NCBI RefSeq assembly: GCF_011745665.1
Contig: NZ_CP050253.1
Location: 347,418 to 411,417 of the forward strand
DNA from: Zophobihabitans entericus
GTDB taxonomy: Bacteria; Pseudomonadota; Gammaproteobacteria; Enterobacterales; Orbaceae
Direction of reading: 5' to 3'
DNA length: 64,000 bases
Numbering within the stretch: position 1 is the stretch's first letter; the number at the start of each line of letters is the position of its first letter. The notes below the pieces were generated by a model. It had not been told where the DNA came from. It ran no database searches and worked only from the letters and a program-made list of their open reading frames with translations. The position numbers and the translations under genes were made by a program. Positions 52,166 to 62,642 of the stretch are shown here, piece after piece.

Positions 52166-52329
52166 AATCGATTAATAGTTTATCTCATGTCAGATAGATT
52201 ATACCTAATTTTGCGGGAAGACTCGTAAAGTTTCTTTTTAATCACGAATTCTACTAGCCGACTGATAATTAAATCCGTATAATCAGCCTTCTGTTTTCTG
52301 CCATAATGTGTAATAACGAGGCACTGTAT

Positions 52330-53478
52330 ATGTCACATCTTGCAACAACACCTGTAAAAGAAAAAATTAACTTACTTGATCTTAATCGCCCGGCACTACG
52401 CGAGCTCTTCATATCGCTTGGTGAAAAGCCATTCCGTGCCGACCAAATTATGAAATGGATCTACCATTTTGGCTGTGATGATTTTGATCAGATGACGGAT
52501 ATTAATAAAAAACTCCGTGAACAATTAAAAGAAATTGCCGTTATTAAAGCACCTGAGATTGCTGTTGAACAGCGTTCAAGTGATGGCACTATCAAATGGG
52601 CATTAACCGTTGATGGTAATCAGCAAATTGAGGCCGTCTATATTCCTGAACGTGATCGCGCAACGTTATGTGTTTCTTCACAAGTTGGCTGTGCTTTGGA
52701 ATGTAAATTTTGTTCAACGGCTCAACAAGGCTTTAATCGTAACCTGCGTGTGTCTGAAATTATTGGTCAAGTCTGGCGCGCATCTAAAGTCATTGGTAAT
52801 ACTGGTGTTACCGGGCAGCGTCCTATCACCAACGTAGTAATGATGGGGATGGGTGAGCCATTACTTAATCTGTCCAACGTGGTACCCGCGATGGAAATTA
52901 TGCTGGATGATTTTGGCTATGGTTTGTCTAAACGCCGTGTGACATTATCTACTTCTGGCGTTGTACCGGCGCTTGATAAGCTGGCGGAACAGATCGATGT
53001 TGCTCTGGCAATATCTCTCCATGCGCCAAATGATACGATTCGTAGTCAGATTATGCCGATCAATGATAAATATAATATGGATTTATTACTGGATTCGGTG
53101 AATCGTTATTTGGCAAAATCTAATGCAAATCACGGTAAAGTGACGATTGAATACGTATTACTAAATCATGTTAATGATGGTGTTGAGCACGCTAAAGAAT
53201 TAGCCGAAAAATTAAAAAACACACCATGTAAGATCAATCTGATCCCGTGGAATCCGTTCCCGGGTGCGCCTTATGATCGTAGTTCTAATACCCGCATTGA
53301 CCGCTTTATGAAAACATTAATGGAATATGGCTATACCGTTATCGTACGTAAAACCCGTGGTGATGATATTGATGCTGCCTGCGGACAGCTGGCTGGTGAC
53401 GTTATCGACAGAACTAAACGTACCCAAATGAATTCAACAATGGTGAAAAACAGAATTCCAGTCATGCAACGCTCATGA
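52330..53478 (+). CDS. rlmN: Dual-specificity 23S rRNA/tRNA methyltransferase RlmN
   Basis: RlmN is a radical-SAM enzyme that makes m2A2503 in 23S rRNA and m2A37 in some tRNAs. The 382-residue protein has the cluster motif CALECKFC and [11 protein letters not shown]. It also has [18 protein letters not shown] and the C-terminal Cys in [13 protein letters not shown]. It aligns with E. coli RlmN almost throughout. The ATG at 52330, with CGAGG eight bases upstream, is preferred to one 24 bases earlier. The next gene starts 17 bases later. Confidence 0.97.
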   Translation: MSHLATTPVKEKINLLDLNRPALRELFISLGEKPFRADQIMKWIYHFGCDDFDQMTDINKKLREQLKEIAVIKAPEIAVEQRSSDGTIKWALTVDGNQQIEAVYIPERDRATLCVSSQVGCALECKFCSTAQQGFNRNLRVSEIIGQVWRASKVIGNTGVTGQRPITNVVMMGMGEPLLNLSNVVPAMEIMLDDFGYGLSKRRVTLSTSGVVPALDKLAEQIDVALAISLHAPNDTIRSQIMPINDKYNMDLLLDSVNRYLAKSNANHGKVTIEYVLLNHVNDGVEHAKELAEKLKNTPCKINLIPWNPFPGAPYDRSSNTRIDRFMKTLMEYGYTVIVRKTRGDDIDAACGQLAGDVIDRTKRTQMNSTMVKNRIPVMQRS

Positions 53479-53495
53479 TATACAGGAGCTTCAAT

Positions 53496-54089
53496 ATGCG
53501 CTTAATCAAGTGGACAATGATTGTTTTATTCTTAGGCAGCTTACTCGGTTGCCAGTCGATGGAACCCGCTGATTTTGATAAAGAGCGTGCTGCTCAGGCA
53601 CGTTTAAAGCTGGGGCTGGCTTATTTAGCGCAGGGAGATAAACCAGAAGCCTATCAAAATTTGGCTTTGGCTATGCAATATGATCCAAATAATCGTGATG
53701 TTCAGCTGGGCATGGCGATTTATGAACAGCAAATTGGGGAATATGATATCGCTGAGCAGCGTATTCTGGCTCTGCTTGATAGCGGTAAAGATCAGGAGAT
53801 TTTACTGATTCATTATGGTGCTTTCTTATGTTCAACTGATCGTTACGCACAGGCCATGGAGCAGTTTAATAAGAGTCTGGCGCTTAAGCAGTATCAGTGG
53901 CGGGAAGAAGGGCTTGAAAGGGCAGGATTATGCGCTATTGAAAATGGTGATAAAGCAACAGCAAAGCCTTATTTTACTCAACTGATAAGCTACAACCCGG
54001 CTAAAAAACAACAATTAACAGAAATAGCTGAACAATATCGACAAATGGGACAACCTCAAGTCGCACAGGATTTATTATCTGTTCTGTAA
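53496..54089 (+). CDS. TPR lipoprotein, PilW/PilF-like
   Basis: A 197-residue outer-membrane lipoprotein: signal sequence with lipobox LLGC (Cys near residue 18), then about four tetratricopeptide repeats (AQARLKLGLAYLAQGDKPEAYQNLALAMQYDPNNRDV and on). PilW/PilF helps the type IV pilus secretin assemble. The rlmN-pilW adjacency is conserved in gammaproteobacteria, where rodZ and ispG usually follow; here mntP follows instead. The ATG at 53496 with AGGAG eight bases upstream is preferred over 53475, which overlaps rlmN. No pilus gene is nearby. Confidence 0.82.
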   Translation: MRLIKWTMIVLFLGSLLGCQSMEPADFDKERAAQARLKLGLAYLAQGDKPEAYQNLALAMQYDPNNRDVQLGMAIYEQQIGEYDIAEQRILALLDSGKDQEILLIHYGAFLCSTDRYAQAMEQFNKSLALKQYQWREEGLERAGLCAIENGDKATAKPYFTQLISYNPAKKQQLTEIAEQYRQMGQPQVAQDLLSVL

Positions 54090-54153
54090 GTACAATAAAT
54101 ATAACAACGATAATAAATAATAATCAACATAGAGCAATGTCGGAAACAATATT

Positions 54154-54717
54154 ATGAGTATTTTCTCACTCATATTGGTCGCTTTTGCAATGGCAACAGA
54201 TGCATTTGCTATTGCTATTTGTAAAGGCGTCTCAATGAAAACGCCTCGTTTCATCGATGCGATTAAAATCGGGATCTTATTTGGTGTGGTAGAGGCGATC
54301 ACTCCTGTTTTGGGCTGGTTACTTGGCTCGGCAGTAGTCGATTATATCTCGCAATGGGATCACTGGATTATTCTGGCTTTAATGCTGTTTCTTGGGATTC
54401 GTATGATCCGCAATAGCTTTGATGATAGTTGCTGTTGTGATGATGAACCTGCTCCCAATAAGAAAACTTTCTTTTTACTTGTTTTAACGGCGATTTCAAC
54501 CAGTATTGATGCCTTTGCTGTCGGGATTAGCTTCGCTTTTGCCAGCGTAAATATTATTGTAGCAGCCATACTAATTGGCTGTGCAACCATGATTATGGTG
54601 ACTATTGGTGTGATGCTTGGGACTCGTTTAGGTGATTTAATTGGTAAACGAGCAGAGCTGATTGGTGGCTTAGTACTTATTTTTATTGGTATCTATACTG
54701 TGATTAGTAGTTACTGA
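54154..54717 (+). CDS. mntP: Manganese efflux pump MntP
   Basis: MntP exports Mn2+ from the cytoplasm. The 187-residue protein has six membrane helices and the paired metal-binding motifs ATDAFAIAICKG (first repeat) and STSIDAFAVGISFA (second repeat). Between the repeats is the Cys/Asp-rich loop SFDDSCCCDDEPAP. The 64-base leader is too short for a yybP-ykoY riboswitch, which controls mntP in E. coli, so regulation differs or acts only at the promoter. Confidence 0.95.
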   Translation: MSIFSLILVAFAMATDAFAIAICKGVSMKTPRFIDAIKIGILFGVVEAITPVLGWLLGSAVVDYISQWDHWIILALMLFLGIRMIRNSFDDSCCCDDEPAPNKKTFFLLVLTAISTSIDAFAVGISFAFASVNIIVAAILIGCATMIMVTIGVMLGTRLGDLIGKRAELIGGLVLIFIGIYTVISSY

Positions 54718-54804
54718 TGAGCGATTAATCTATAAATGCTTAAAATCATAACCTATTGATTAATAAGCAGTTTTATTTCATTAAGTCATTGATTTATAAG
54801 TAAT

Positions 54805-54832
54805 AAAAAAGAGCGGATAACCGCTCTTTTTT
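54805..54832. terminator. Bidirectional terminator between mntP and groEL
   Basis: AAAAAAGAGCGG and CCGCTCTTTTTT form a perfect stem around an ATAA loop, with A- and T-runs on both sides. It ends both converging units. Confidence 0.92.
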
Positions 54833-54864
54833 ATTGTTCCTAAACAAACAGTAGCAATCAGGAA

Positions 54865-56523
<1,659 letters not shown>

Positions 56524-56553
56524 CTAAGAATTCTATATGTTTAATTTATGCAA

Positions 56554-56847
56554 TTATTCTTGAACGATAGCTAAGATATCGCTTTCTGATAGGATTAATA
56601 CTTCTTCACCGTCGATTTTTTCAGTTTTAACGCCATAACCTTCATTAAAAATGACGATATCGCCAACTTTAACATCAAGCGGTTGAACTTGACCGTTATC
56701 TAAAATACGACCATTACCAACAGCAAGGACTTCGCCACGTGTTGATTTGCCTGCAGCTGAACCGGTTAACACAATACCACCAGCAGATTTTGATTCAACT
56801 TCTTTACGCTTGATAATTACACGATCTTGCAATGGACGAATTTTCAT
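56554..56847 (-). CDS. groS: Co-chaperonin GroES
   Basis: The 97-residue heptameric lid of Gro[31 protein letters not shown] contains the mobile loop that contacts GroEL, and [25 protein letters not shown] is the core barrel. AGGAGA precedes the ATG. Transcription should start from the sigma-32 promoter about 100 bases upstream. Confidence 0.98.
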   Translation of the reverse strand: MKIRPLQDRVIIKRKEVESKSAGGIVLTGSAAGKSTRGEVLAVGNGRILDNGQVQPLDVKVGDIVIFNEGYGVKTEKIDGEEVLILSESDILAIVQE

Positions 56848-56908
56848 TGGAACAATCTCCTATATACTAAATATTTTGTTTAATTAGTGAGTTTTATTCA
56901 TAAAGTCA

Positions 56909-56927
56909 GGTGGTAGATATTACCACC
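56909..56927 (-). promoter_or_regulatory. Hairpin in the groES leader
   Basis: GGTGGTA-GATAT-TACCACC forms a perfect 7-bp stem in the roughly 97-base 5' untranslated region between the sigma-32 promoter and groS. It could affect mRNA stability or temperature response; it does not cover the ribosome-binding site. Confidence 0.5.
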
Positions 56928-56950
56928 ATTGACATAATGTAGTGCAAACT

Positions 56951-56978
56951 AAATGGGGCTTTTTTGACTGCCTTCAAG
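56951..56978 (-). promoter_or_regulatory. Sigma-32 promoter of groESL
   Basis: On the minus strand, CTTGAA and CCCCATTT are 14 bases apart, a perfect match to the RpoH consensus. It lies about 100 bases before groS. Confidence 0.9.
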
Positions 56979-57011
56979 TCTTGGCAGACAAAAAAATGTT
57001 TAGTTGATTAT

Positions 57012-57467
57012 TTATTCATCATCTTTGCGTGAAAACTCACCTTCAATCACATCTTGTTGATTATTTGATGGTCTTTGATAGGCAGAACCTGAACTATAAA
57101 AACGAGTAGAGACCGAAAATCTTGGCATTACATATTTACTCATTAACGCACGCGTTGGTGGCAACAGTAAAAAGATACCGATTAAGTCAGTAATAAAACC
57201 TGGAATCAGTAAAAAGAATCCGGCAAATAGTAAAGAAACACTGCGCATTAGCTCTGGCGTCGCATTTTCTCCCATCTGCATTTTTTGCTGCATTTGCATG
57301 AAGTTTTTAATCCCTTGTGAGGCGACAAGAGATAAACCAATGATTGAAGTAGCGATGATACAAATTAAAGCAAAAAAGACGCCCGTTACATCTGCAACAG
57401 CAATAAAGACATTGATCTCAACATAAGCGTAAATGAACAGAATTACGAGTGGTAGCCAAGCCAGCAT
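57012..57467 (-). CDS. fxsA: FxsA-family membrane protein
   Basis: A 151-residue inner-membrane protein with three to four helices. E. coli FxsA (suppressor of phage T7 exclusion by F) is next to groESL, as here. The core GIKNFMQMQQKMQMGENATPELMRSVSLLFAGFFLLIPGFITDLIGIFLLLPP matches the family closely. I use the ATG at 57467, with AGGA upstream and a family-like MLAWLPLVILF start; an earlier ATG would add 13 residues. Its physiological role is unknown. Confidence 0.9.
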   Translation of the reverse strand: MLAWLPLVILFIYAYVEINVFIAVADVTGVFFALICIIATSIIGLSLVASQGIKNFMQMQQKMQMGENATPELMRSVSLLFAGFFLLIPGFITDLIGIFLLLPPTRALMSKYVMPRFSVSTRFYSSGSAYQRPSNNQQDVIEGEFSRKDDE

Positions 57468-57573
57468 AATGGTTTTCCTGATAATAAAAGGACAATTATT
57501 AATCAATATTTGGGTTGATTATCTATTTTTCAATCAAAAGATAAAAAATTTCTCAAATAATCATGAAAAGGGA

Positions 57574-57602
57574 TTGACGAGAGGCATGCGATCGGGTTTA
57601 AT
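57574..57602 (+). promoter_or_regulatory. Promoter of tRNA-Phe
   Basis: TTGACG (57574-57579) and TTTAAT (57597-57602) are separated by 17 bases, 16 bases before the tRNA gene. Confidence 0.7.
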
Positions 57603-57618
57603 ACACATCCATTGTGTT

Positions 57619-57694
57619 GCCCGGATAGCTCAGTCGGTAGAGCAGGGGATTGAAAATCCCCGTGTCCGTGGTTCGATTCCGCGTCCGGGCACCA
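57619..57694 (+). tRNA. pheT: tRNA-Phe (anticodon GAA)
   Basis: A 76-base tRNA with acceptor stem GCCCGGA/TCCGGGC, anticodon loop TTGAAAA (GAA), T loop GGTTCGATTCC and encoded CCA. It is monocistronic. Confidence 0.98.
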
Positions 57695-57709
57695 ATTTCA
57701 AAAAAGAAC

Positions 57710-57731
57710 ACCAGCGAAAGCTGGTTTTTTT
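57710..57731 (+). terminator. Terminator of tRNA-Phe
   Basis: ACCAGC-GAAA-GCTGGT followed by TTTTTT, 15 bases after the tRNA. Confidence 0.9.
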
Positions 57732-57977
57732 ATGTCTAAAGTTTTTTACATCCACTTTTCAAGCTGTTTTCTTACTCAACTGAGTTCAACTGACATTACC
57801 CCAAATCAAGTTAAAAAAGGATATCAGCTTAATTGCTAGTTTTTTTATGTCTAACGCTTTATAGTATTATCTAAGTTTATTCAGTGTTACAAATATTATA
57901 TTATGCTGACTAAAAGTAGATGGGATACCGATCAAAATATGGTAACAAGTGATTATCTTTTTTAAGGCTGGCGTTTG

Positions 57978-58973
57978 ATGAAACAAGTTCGAGCAACATT
58001 ACTAGATATAGCAAGTGCTGCGGGTGTAAGTAAAATGACTGTGAGTCGTTTTCTACGTGATCCCAGTTCTGTTTCGAATAAGTACCGCACTAAAATATCA
58101 AATGAAGTCGCTCGCTTAGGTTATATCCCTAATAAAGCGCCCAATATGTTATCCAATTCAAAAAGTTATGTTATTGGTGTTTTGGTGCCTTCTTTAAGGA
58201 ATCAAGTCTTTGCTGATGTTTTAAATGGTATTGAGTGCGTAATGGACGAAAATGGCTATCATACAATGCTAGCACATACATCATATGATATTGAAAAGGA
58301 AGAGAACCAGATTCGGTCGCTGTTATCTTATAATATTGATGGCATTATTATGAGTGAGCGCTCCCATACTAAAACAACGATTGAAATGTTAAAAAATATT
58401 GGTATTCCTGCTGTGGAATTAATGGATAGTTCTTTGCCATGTTTAGATATGGCGGTGGGTATAAATACCTATGATGCAACACAAAAGATGATCGCTAAAA
58501 TGCTTGAAAAAGGGTATGAACGCATTGTTTATTTAAGTGCCCGACAAGATGACAGAACCATATTGAGACAAAAAGCGTATGAAGATATCATGCGTGATAA
58601 TGGTTTACCGTTTAAAACAATTGCCACAAAAGAGTCTTCATCATATTCATTAGGTAAGCAGTTACTTTATAAAGCCATTACTGAAGATCCCGCGACTGAT
58701 GGTGTTTTATGTACCAATGATGATTTGGCTATTGGTGCTTTACTGGAATGTCGCGCGCTTGGTCTTGAAGTACCTAAACAAATTGCGATTGCCGGATTTC
58801 ATGGACATGAGATAGGGCAAGCATTTATTCCTAAATTAGCCTCTGTACTTACGCCTCGTTATGAGATGGGTAAAATCGCTGCAAAACTATTATTAAAGAG
58901 AATCAATGGTGAGGATGTTTCTGAGCCTATCGTAGAGTTACCTGTATCAATATTGAGTGGTGGAACTATCTAA
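57978..58973 (+). CDS. gntR: LacI-family gluconate-type repressor GntR
   Basis: A 331-residue repressor of the E. coli GntR/IdnR branch. The LacI helix-turn-helix is at the start (LLDIASAAGVSKMTVSRFLRDPSSVS), followed by the hinge GYIPNKAPNMLSNSKS and a sugar-acid-binding domain. The domain has IGVLVPSLRNQVFADVLNGIE, ELMDSSLPCLDMAVG and AIAGFHGHEIGQAF, almost residue for residue like GntR. Gluconate or a relative should be the inducer. A GntR operator precedes the next gene, and a TGTTACC half site (57941-57947, minus) lies near its own start. ATG 57978 is chosen over TTG 57975. Confidence 0.9.
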   Translation: MKQVRATLLDIASAAGVSKMTVSRFLRDPSSVSNKYRTKISNEVARLGYIPNKAPNMLSNSKSYVIGVLVPSLRNQVFADVLNGIECVMDENGYHTMLAHTSYDIEKEENQIRSLLSYNIDGIIMSERSHTKTTIEMLKNIGIPAVELMDSSLPCLDMAVGINTYDATQKMIAKMLEKGYERIVYLSARQDDRTILRQKAYEDIMRDNGLPFKTIATKESSSYSLGKQLLYKAITEDPATDGVLCTNDDLAIGALLECRALGLEVPKQIAIAGFHGHEIGQAFIPKLASVLTPRYEMGKIAAKLLLKRINGEDVSEPIVELPVSILSGGTI

Positions 58974-59065
58974 TATTGGCTTGGTTTTGAGCTGTATTGA
59001 TGATTCCACGAACCTATCCTATCTCTTTCTTATTTATCTTAAAAACTTAACCTCATGTTTTTTAT

Positions 59066-59093
59066 TGATTATTTGGTCCAATAATCAGTTTTT
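59066..59093 (+). terminator. Terminator of gntR
   Basis: TGATTATT and AATAATCA form an 8-bp stem around TGGTCC and are followed by GTTTTTGTTT. Confidence 0.65.
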
Positions 59094-59111
59094 GTTTCTA
59101 TTCTTTATAAA

Positions 59112-59127
59112 TGTGACGCGTATCAAA
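59112..59127 (+). promoter_or_regulatory. Putative CRP site of the sugar-acid operon
   Basis: TGTGA-CGCGTA-TCAAA matches the CRP consensus TGTGA-N6-TCACA at 8 of 10 defined positions. It lies upstream of the operon operator, consistent with catabolite activation. Confidence 0.5.
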
Positions 59128-59186
59128 ATTTGATGTTTTTTTTATTGAGTTAGCAATCAAATGTAAGCTACTATTGCCTTTGTAAA

Positions 59187-59200
59187 ATGTTACCGGTAAT
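59187..59200 (+). promoter_or_regulatory. GntR-type operator
   Basis: ATGTTACCGGTAAT contains the perfect palindrome TTACCGGTAA and matches the E. coli GntR operator pattern as I know it. It is 27 bases before the dehydrogenase start, a repressing position. Confidence 0.8.
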
Positions 59201-59227
59201 TTTTTCTTAACATTAAAGGGCAATAAA

Positions 59228-60319
59228 ATGAGTAAAAAAATGAAAACAGCACTAGTGGGGTGTGGAAAAGTTGGGCATTTTCATGCCAAAGCGTTTGTTA
59301 ATTTAGAAGAGTCAGAATTTACTGCTGTTTGTGATCGTAACTTAGCCCGGGCTGAAGAGTTTGCCCAACAATATGGGGTCAAAGCTTACGATGATATAGA
59401 AAAAATGATAGCAGCTGAAAAGATTGATGTTGTCAGTATTTGTACGCCTCACCCGGTTCATGCTGCTATGGCTGTACCAGCGGCAAAAATGGGTTGTCAT
59501 GTCTTAATTGAAAAACCATTAGCGTCTAATTTAGCTGATTGTGATGCGATTTTATCTGCGGCAAAAGAAGGAAAGGCGAAAGTAGGTACTGTTTGTCAAC
59601 GTCGTTTTTATGAACCTTGTATGAGAATCAAAAAAGCCATTGATGACGGTAAACTTGGCAATCCGATTTTAGGTTCTGTCACCATGTTGGGTTGGCGAGA
59701 CAAAGCATATTACGAGAGTGATCCATGGCGTGGTACGTGGACAGGAGAAGGGGGCGGCGTATTAGTGAATCAGGCTCCTCATCAATTAGATCTGCTTTTA
59801 TGGTATATGGGAGAGATTGATGAAGTGTATGGTGTTTGGAAAAACTTAAATCATCCTTACATTGAAGTGGATGATACTGCGGTTGCAATTATTAAGTTTA
59901 AAAATGGTGGTATTGGCCAAGTCTTAGTCAGCAACTCTCAGAACCCCGCCTTATACGGTAAAGTTCACGTTCATGGTGATAATGGTGCGTCTGTTGGTGT
60001 ACAAACTGATGGCGGTGCTATGTTTATTGCTGGCGTCTCGTCGATTACTGAACCACCTTACAATGATATTTGGACTGTCACTGGTGAAGCGGATAAACGT
60101 GAAGAGTGGCAACAAGCTGACAGTGATTTATTTAATAGTGTTGACTCAATGTACCATTATCATCAATTGCAAATTCAAGATTTTTTAAATTCGATTATTG
60201 AAAATAAAGCACCTTTAATCGATGGTGATGCTGGTCGACGCACAGTTGAGCTTATTGAGGCGATATATCGTAGCACAAAAGAAAACTGCGTCATTAAGTT
60301 CCCATTACGTTCTCAATAA
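59228..60319 (+). CDS. Gfo/Idh/MocA-family dehydrogenase
   Basis: A 363-residue NAD(P)-dependent oxidoreductase. The Rossmann domain has ALVGCGKVGHFHAKAF at residues 8-23, and the catalytic-domain motif LIEKPLAS carries the conserved Lys near residue 97. GGVLVNQAPHQLDLLLWYMGE is the region of the catalytic His/Asp. Members oxidise or reduce inositols, inososes, glucose-type sugars or keto-glycosides. It is the first gene of an operon with an IolI-like isomerase and a transporter, under GntR control. Substrate is unknown; a cyclitol or 3-keto-sugar is a reasonable guess. Confidence 0.88.
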   Translation: MSKKMKTALVGCGKVGHFHAKAFVNLEESEFTAVCDRNLARAEEFAQQYGVKAYDDIEKMIAAEKIDVVSICTPHPVHAAMAVPAAKMGCHVLIEKPLASNLADCDAILSAAKEGKAKVGTVCQRRFYEPCMRIKKAIDDGKLGNPILGSVTMLGWRDKAYYESDPWRGTWTGEGGGVLVNQAPHQLDLLLWYMGEIDEVYGVWKNLNHPYIEVDDTAVAIIKFKNGGIGQVLVSNSQNPALYGKVHVHGDNGASVGVQTDGGAMFIAGVSSITEPPYNDIWTVTGEADKREEWQQADSDLFNSVDSMYHYHQLQIQDFLNSIIENKAPLIDGDAGRRTVELIEAIYRSTKENCVIKFPLRSQ

Positions 60320-60336
60320 GAGAAGGAAACGCATCG

Positions 60337-61212
60337 ATGAAAATAGGGTATAACGAAGCAACGGCTATGGGGTGTTCAGACTTAGCAACCGATCTGGCTT
60401 TATGTGAGAAGAATGGCTTTGACTATATAGAATTGCGATTAGATATGTTAAAAGAGTATCTAAAACAGCACTCAGTAAGCGAGTTAAAGCAGTTTTTTCA
60501 ATCGAGTAAGATAAAACCACATGCGCTCAATGCACTGTATACATTTCCTGATTTTTGTACCGGCAAAAGTCCAGATGATGACAAAATCTTGTTAGATGAT
60601 TTTATCTGGGGTTGTGACATTGCCCACGAGATTGGGGCGCAATATTTCATCATTGTTCCACCCTTACAGCGAGATCCAAATGGCGGCCCATTTATCGGAT
60701 CGTGGCAGGATACGCGTAATAACTGTATTCGAATTTTAGAACGCTTATCGGATATTGCAAAACCTTATGGTATCAAATTATGTCTTGAATTGGTTGGCTT
60801 TGAGCGTAGCTCAGTGAGAACCGTCGAGCAAGCTTGGGATATTGTACAGGCTGTGAGTCGAGATAATGTTGGTCTTGTGTTTGATGCCTTCAATCTTTAT
60901 CTCTACAACCAACTCAATGATTTCTCTGTTATGAAGCTTGTTGATGTCGACAAAATTTATGCCGTGCATATCAATAATGGTGATGCTTCTCCTGATCATA
61001 AACCTACTCAAGCCTTACGGCGTTTCTGTGATAGTGGTGTTGTGAATGTACATCAATTTTTGGCTGTCCTGAAAGAGATGAACTATACCGGGATGGTATC
61101 CATTGAAACATTTAGGCCCGAGTATTGGGAGAAGTCACCAGAATGGGTGGTCGCTGAGGCTTATCGCACAACAAAACAACTTATGGTTGAGAGTGGCGTT
61201 TTTTGCTCTTAA
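60337..61212 (+). CDS. IolI-like sugar isomerase/epimerase (TIM barrel)
   Basis: A 291-residue xylose-isomerase-like TIM-barrel protein. The N-terminus MKIGYNEAT, then LCEKNGFDYIELR, EYLKQHSVSELKQFF, IKPHALNAL, LSDIAKPYGIKLCLELVG, NVGLVFDAF and VSIETFRPEYW follow Bacillus subtilis IolI (inosose isomerase) closely. The metal ligands Glu (in LELVG), Asp (in FDAF), His (in VHINN) and Glu (in IETF) are present. No iolC, iolD, iolE or iolB is near, so it serves another route than the standard inositol pathway. It starts 17 bases after the dehydrogenase gene. Confidence 0.88.
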   Translation: MKIGYNEATAMGCSDLATDLALCEKNGFDYIELRLDMLKEYLKQHSVSELKQFFQSSKIKPHALNALYTFPDFCTGKSPDDDKILLDDFIWGCDIAHEIGAQYFIIVPPLQRDPNGGPFIGSWQDTRNNCIRILERLSDIAKPYGIKLCLELVGFERSSVRTVEQAWDIVQAVSRDNVGLVFDAFNLYLYNQLNDFSVMKLVDVDKIYAVHINNGDASPDHKPTQALRRFCDSGVVNVHQFLAVLKEMNYTGMVSIETFRPEYWEKSPEWVVAEAYRTTKQLMVESGVFCS

Positions 61213-61236
61213 TTCAATTTCTATAGTGAGGCAAAT

Positions 61237-62550
61237 ATGAAAGCAACAAAATCGCGGTTTTTTGTATTATTTTTACTATTTATTGTTACCGCAATTAATT
61301 ATATGGACCGGGCTAACTTATCGGTAGCAGGGACAAGTATTCAAGGTGAGTTCGCTTTATCGCCGACTCAATTAGGTCTTCTATTTTCTATGTTTACTTG
61401 GACTTATGTATTAAGTCAAATTCCTGTTGGGTATATTCTTGATAGAATTGGTGTCAGAAAACTGTATGGTGTTGCGGTTATTATCTGGAGTATCTTTACC
61501 TGTTTGATGGGATTAGCATCAAGTAGTTTATTTACCACAGCAGCTAGTTCTTTCGCTTTTTTATTGTTATGTCGAGCATTAATCGGTGTAGCGGAAGCGC
61601 CTTCATTCCCTGCTAACGCTAAAATTATTTCCACTTGGTTCCCAACGCAAGAACGCGCTAGTTCTACTGCCGTTTATGCTTGTGCCCAATACTTAGGATT
61701 AGCGCTTTTAACGCCAGTATTAGCATTTATCGTGGCTCATTATGGTTGGGAAGCTTCATTTTATGTGTCTGGTGGGGTTGGTATTATCTTTGGTATTTAC
61801 TGGTTAATTAAATACCGTGATCCACTTGAAAGCTCAACGGTCAACCAAGCAGAATTAGACCACATCCGTAAAGGCGGTGGATTAGGACAAAATAAAAGTG
61901 TTAAAGAGAAAGTTGAATGGCGCGATATTAACCACGTGTTAAAACAACGCAATATTTGGGGGTTGTTTATTGCACAATTCGCGATGAACTCAACGCTCTA
62001 TTTCTTTTTAACATGGTTTATTGTTTATCTAGAAAAAGGGTTGAATTTATCAATTTCTAAAGCCGGGCTTGGTGCTTCATTCCCGTATATTATGGCAATG
62101 GTTGGCTTATTGTGTAGTGGCTTCTTAAGCGATGCATTAATGAGAAAAGGTTTATCTCGTACTTTTTCACGTAAATTACCTGCAATATTAGGGCTTGGAT
62201 TAGCTGGCACCATGTGTTTAGTCAACTTTTTTGAAGATCGCCCTATTATCGCCATCGCTATTTTATCCTTTGCCTTTTTTGCGAATGCTGTTTCTAATAT
62301 TGGTTGGGTTATTATTAGTGATATTGTACCTACAAAAGTGGTCGGTACTATTGGTGGATTTTTTAACGTATCAGGTAACTTAGCCGGTATTGCGACACCA
62401 ATTATTATGGGGGTCATCTTACAAACTACGGGGAGCTTTGCGTATTCAATGTATTACATCTCTGCGGTGTCTGTTATGGGCGCTTTATCACATATCTTTA
62501 TTATTCAAAAGCTTGATACCATTAAGCTCCCTAGTGAAACTCGGTCTTAA
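61237..62550 (+). CDS. MFS transporter, anion:cation symporter (sugar acid) family
   Basis: A 437-residue permease with 12 membrane helices. NYMDRANLSVA in helix 1, the loop DRIGVRKLYG and ALIGVAEAPSFPANAKIISTWFPTQERASSTAVY are typical of the ACS family (GudP/GarP, DgoT, ExuT), which imports glucarate, galactonate, hexuronates and similar acids with protons. It is the third gene of the operon, 24 bases after the isomerase, and is followed by a strong hairpin. It implies that the substrate is a carboxylated sugar or similar anion. Confidence 0.9.
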   Translation: MKATKSRFFVLFLLFIVTAINYMDRANLSVAGTSIQGEFALSPTQLGLLFSMFTWTYVLSQIPVGYILDRIGVRKLYGVAVIIWSIFTCLMGLASSSLFTTAASSFAFLLLCRALIGVAEAPSFPANAKIISTWFPTQERASSTAVYACAQYLGLALLTPVLAFIVAHYGWEASFYVSGGVGIIFGIYWLIKYRDPLESSTVNQAELDHIRKGGGLGQNKSVKEKVEWRDINHVLKQRNIWGLFIAQFAMNSTLYFFLTWFIVYLEKGLNLSISKAGLGASFPYIMAMVGLLCSGFLSDALMRKGLSRTFSRKLPAILGLGLAGTMCLVNFFEDRPIIAIAILSFAFFANAVSNIGWVIISDIVPTKVVGTIGGFFNVSGNLAGIATPIIMGVILQTTGSFAYSMYYISAVSVMGALSHIFIIQKLDTIKLPSETRS

Positions 62551-62572
62551 TTGAGATTAATCTCTCATGTAT

Positions 62573-62606
62573 AAACTCTCTTACTCACGTACAGTAAGAG
62601 AGTTTT
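62573..62606 (+). terminator. Terminator after the MFS gene
   Basis: A perfect 12-bp stem (AAACTCTCTTAC/GTAAGAGAGTTT) around a 9-base loop, followed by TC. The T-run is short, so part of the transcripts may read into gntK. Confidence 0.75.
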
Positions 62607-62642
62607 CGGTCAATTGAATGTGCGTTACATGGATTTACGACT

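Noticed and set aside
54090..54153. Manganese (yybP-ykoY) riboswitch before mntP
   Set aside because: The gap to the preceding gene is only 64 bases, too short for the element, and its conserved loops are not seen.
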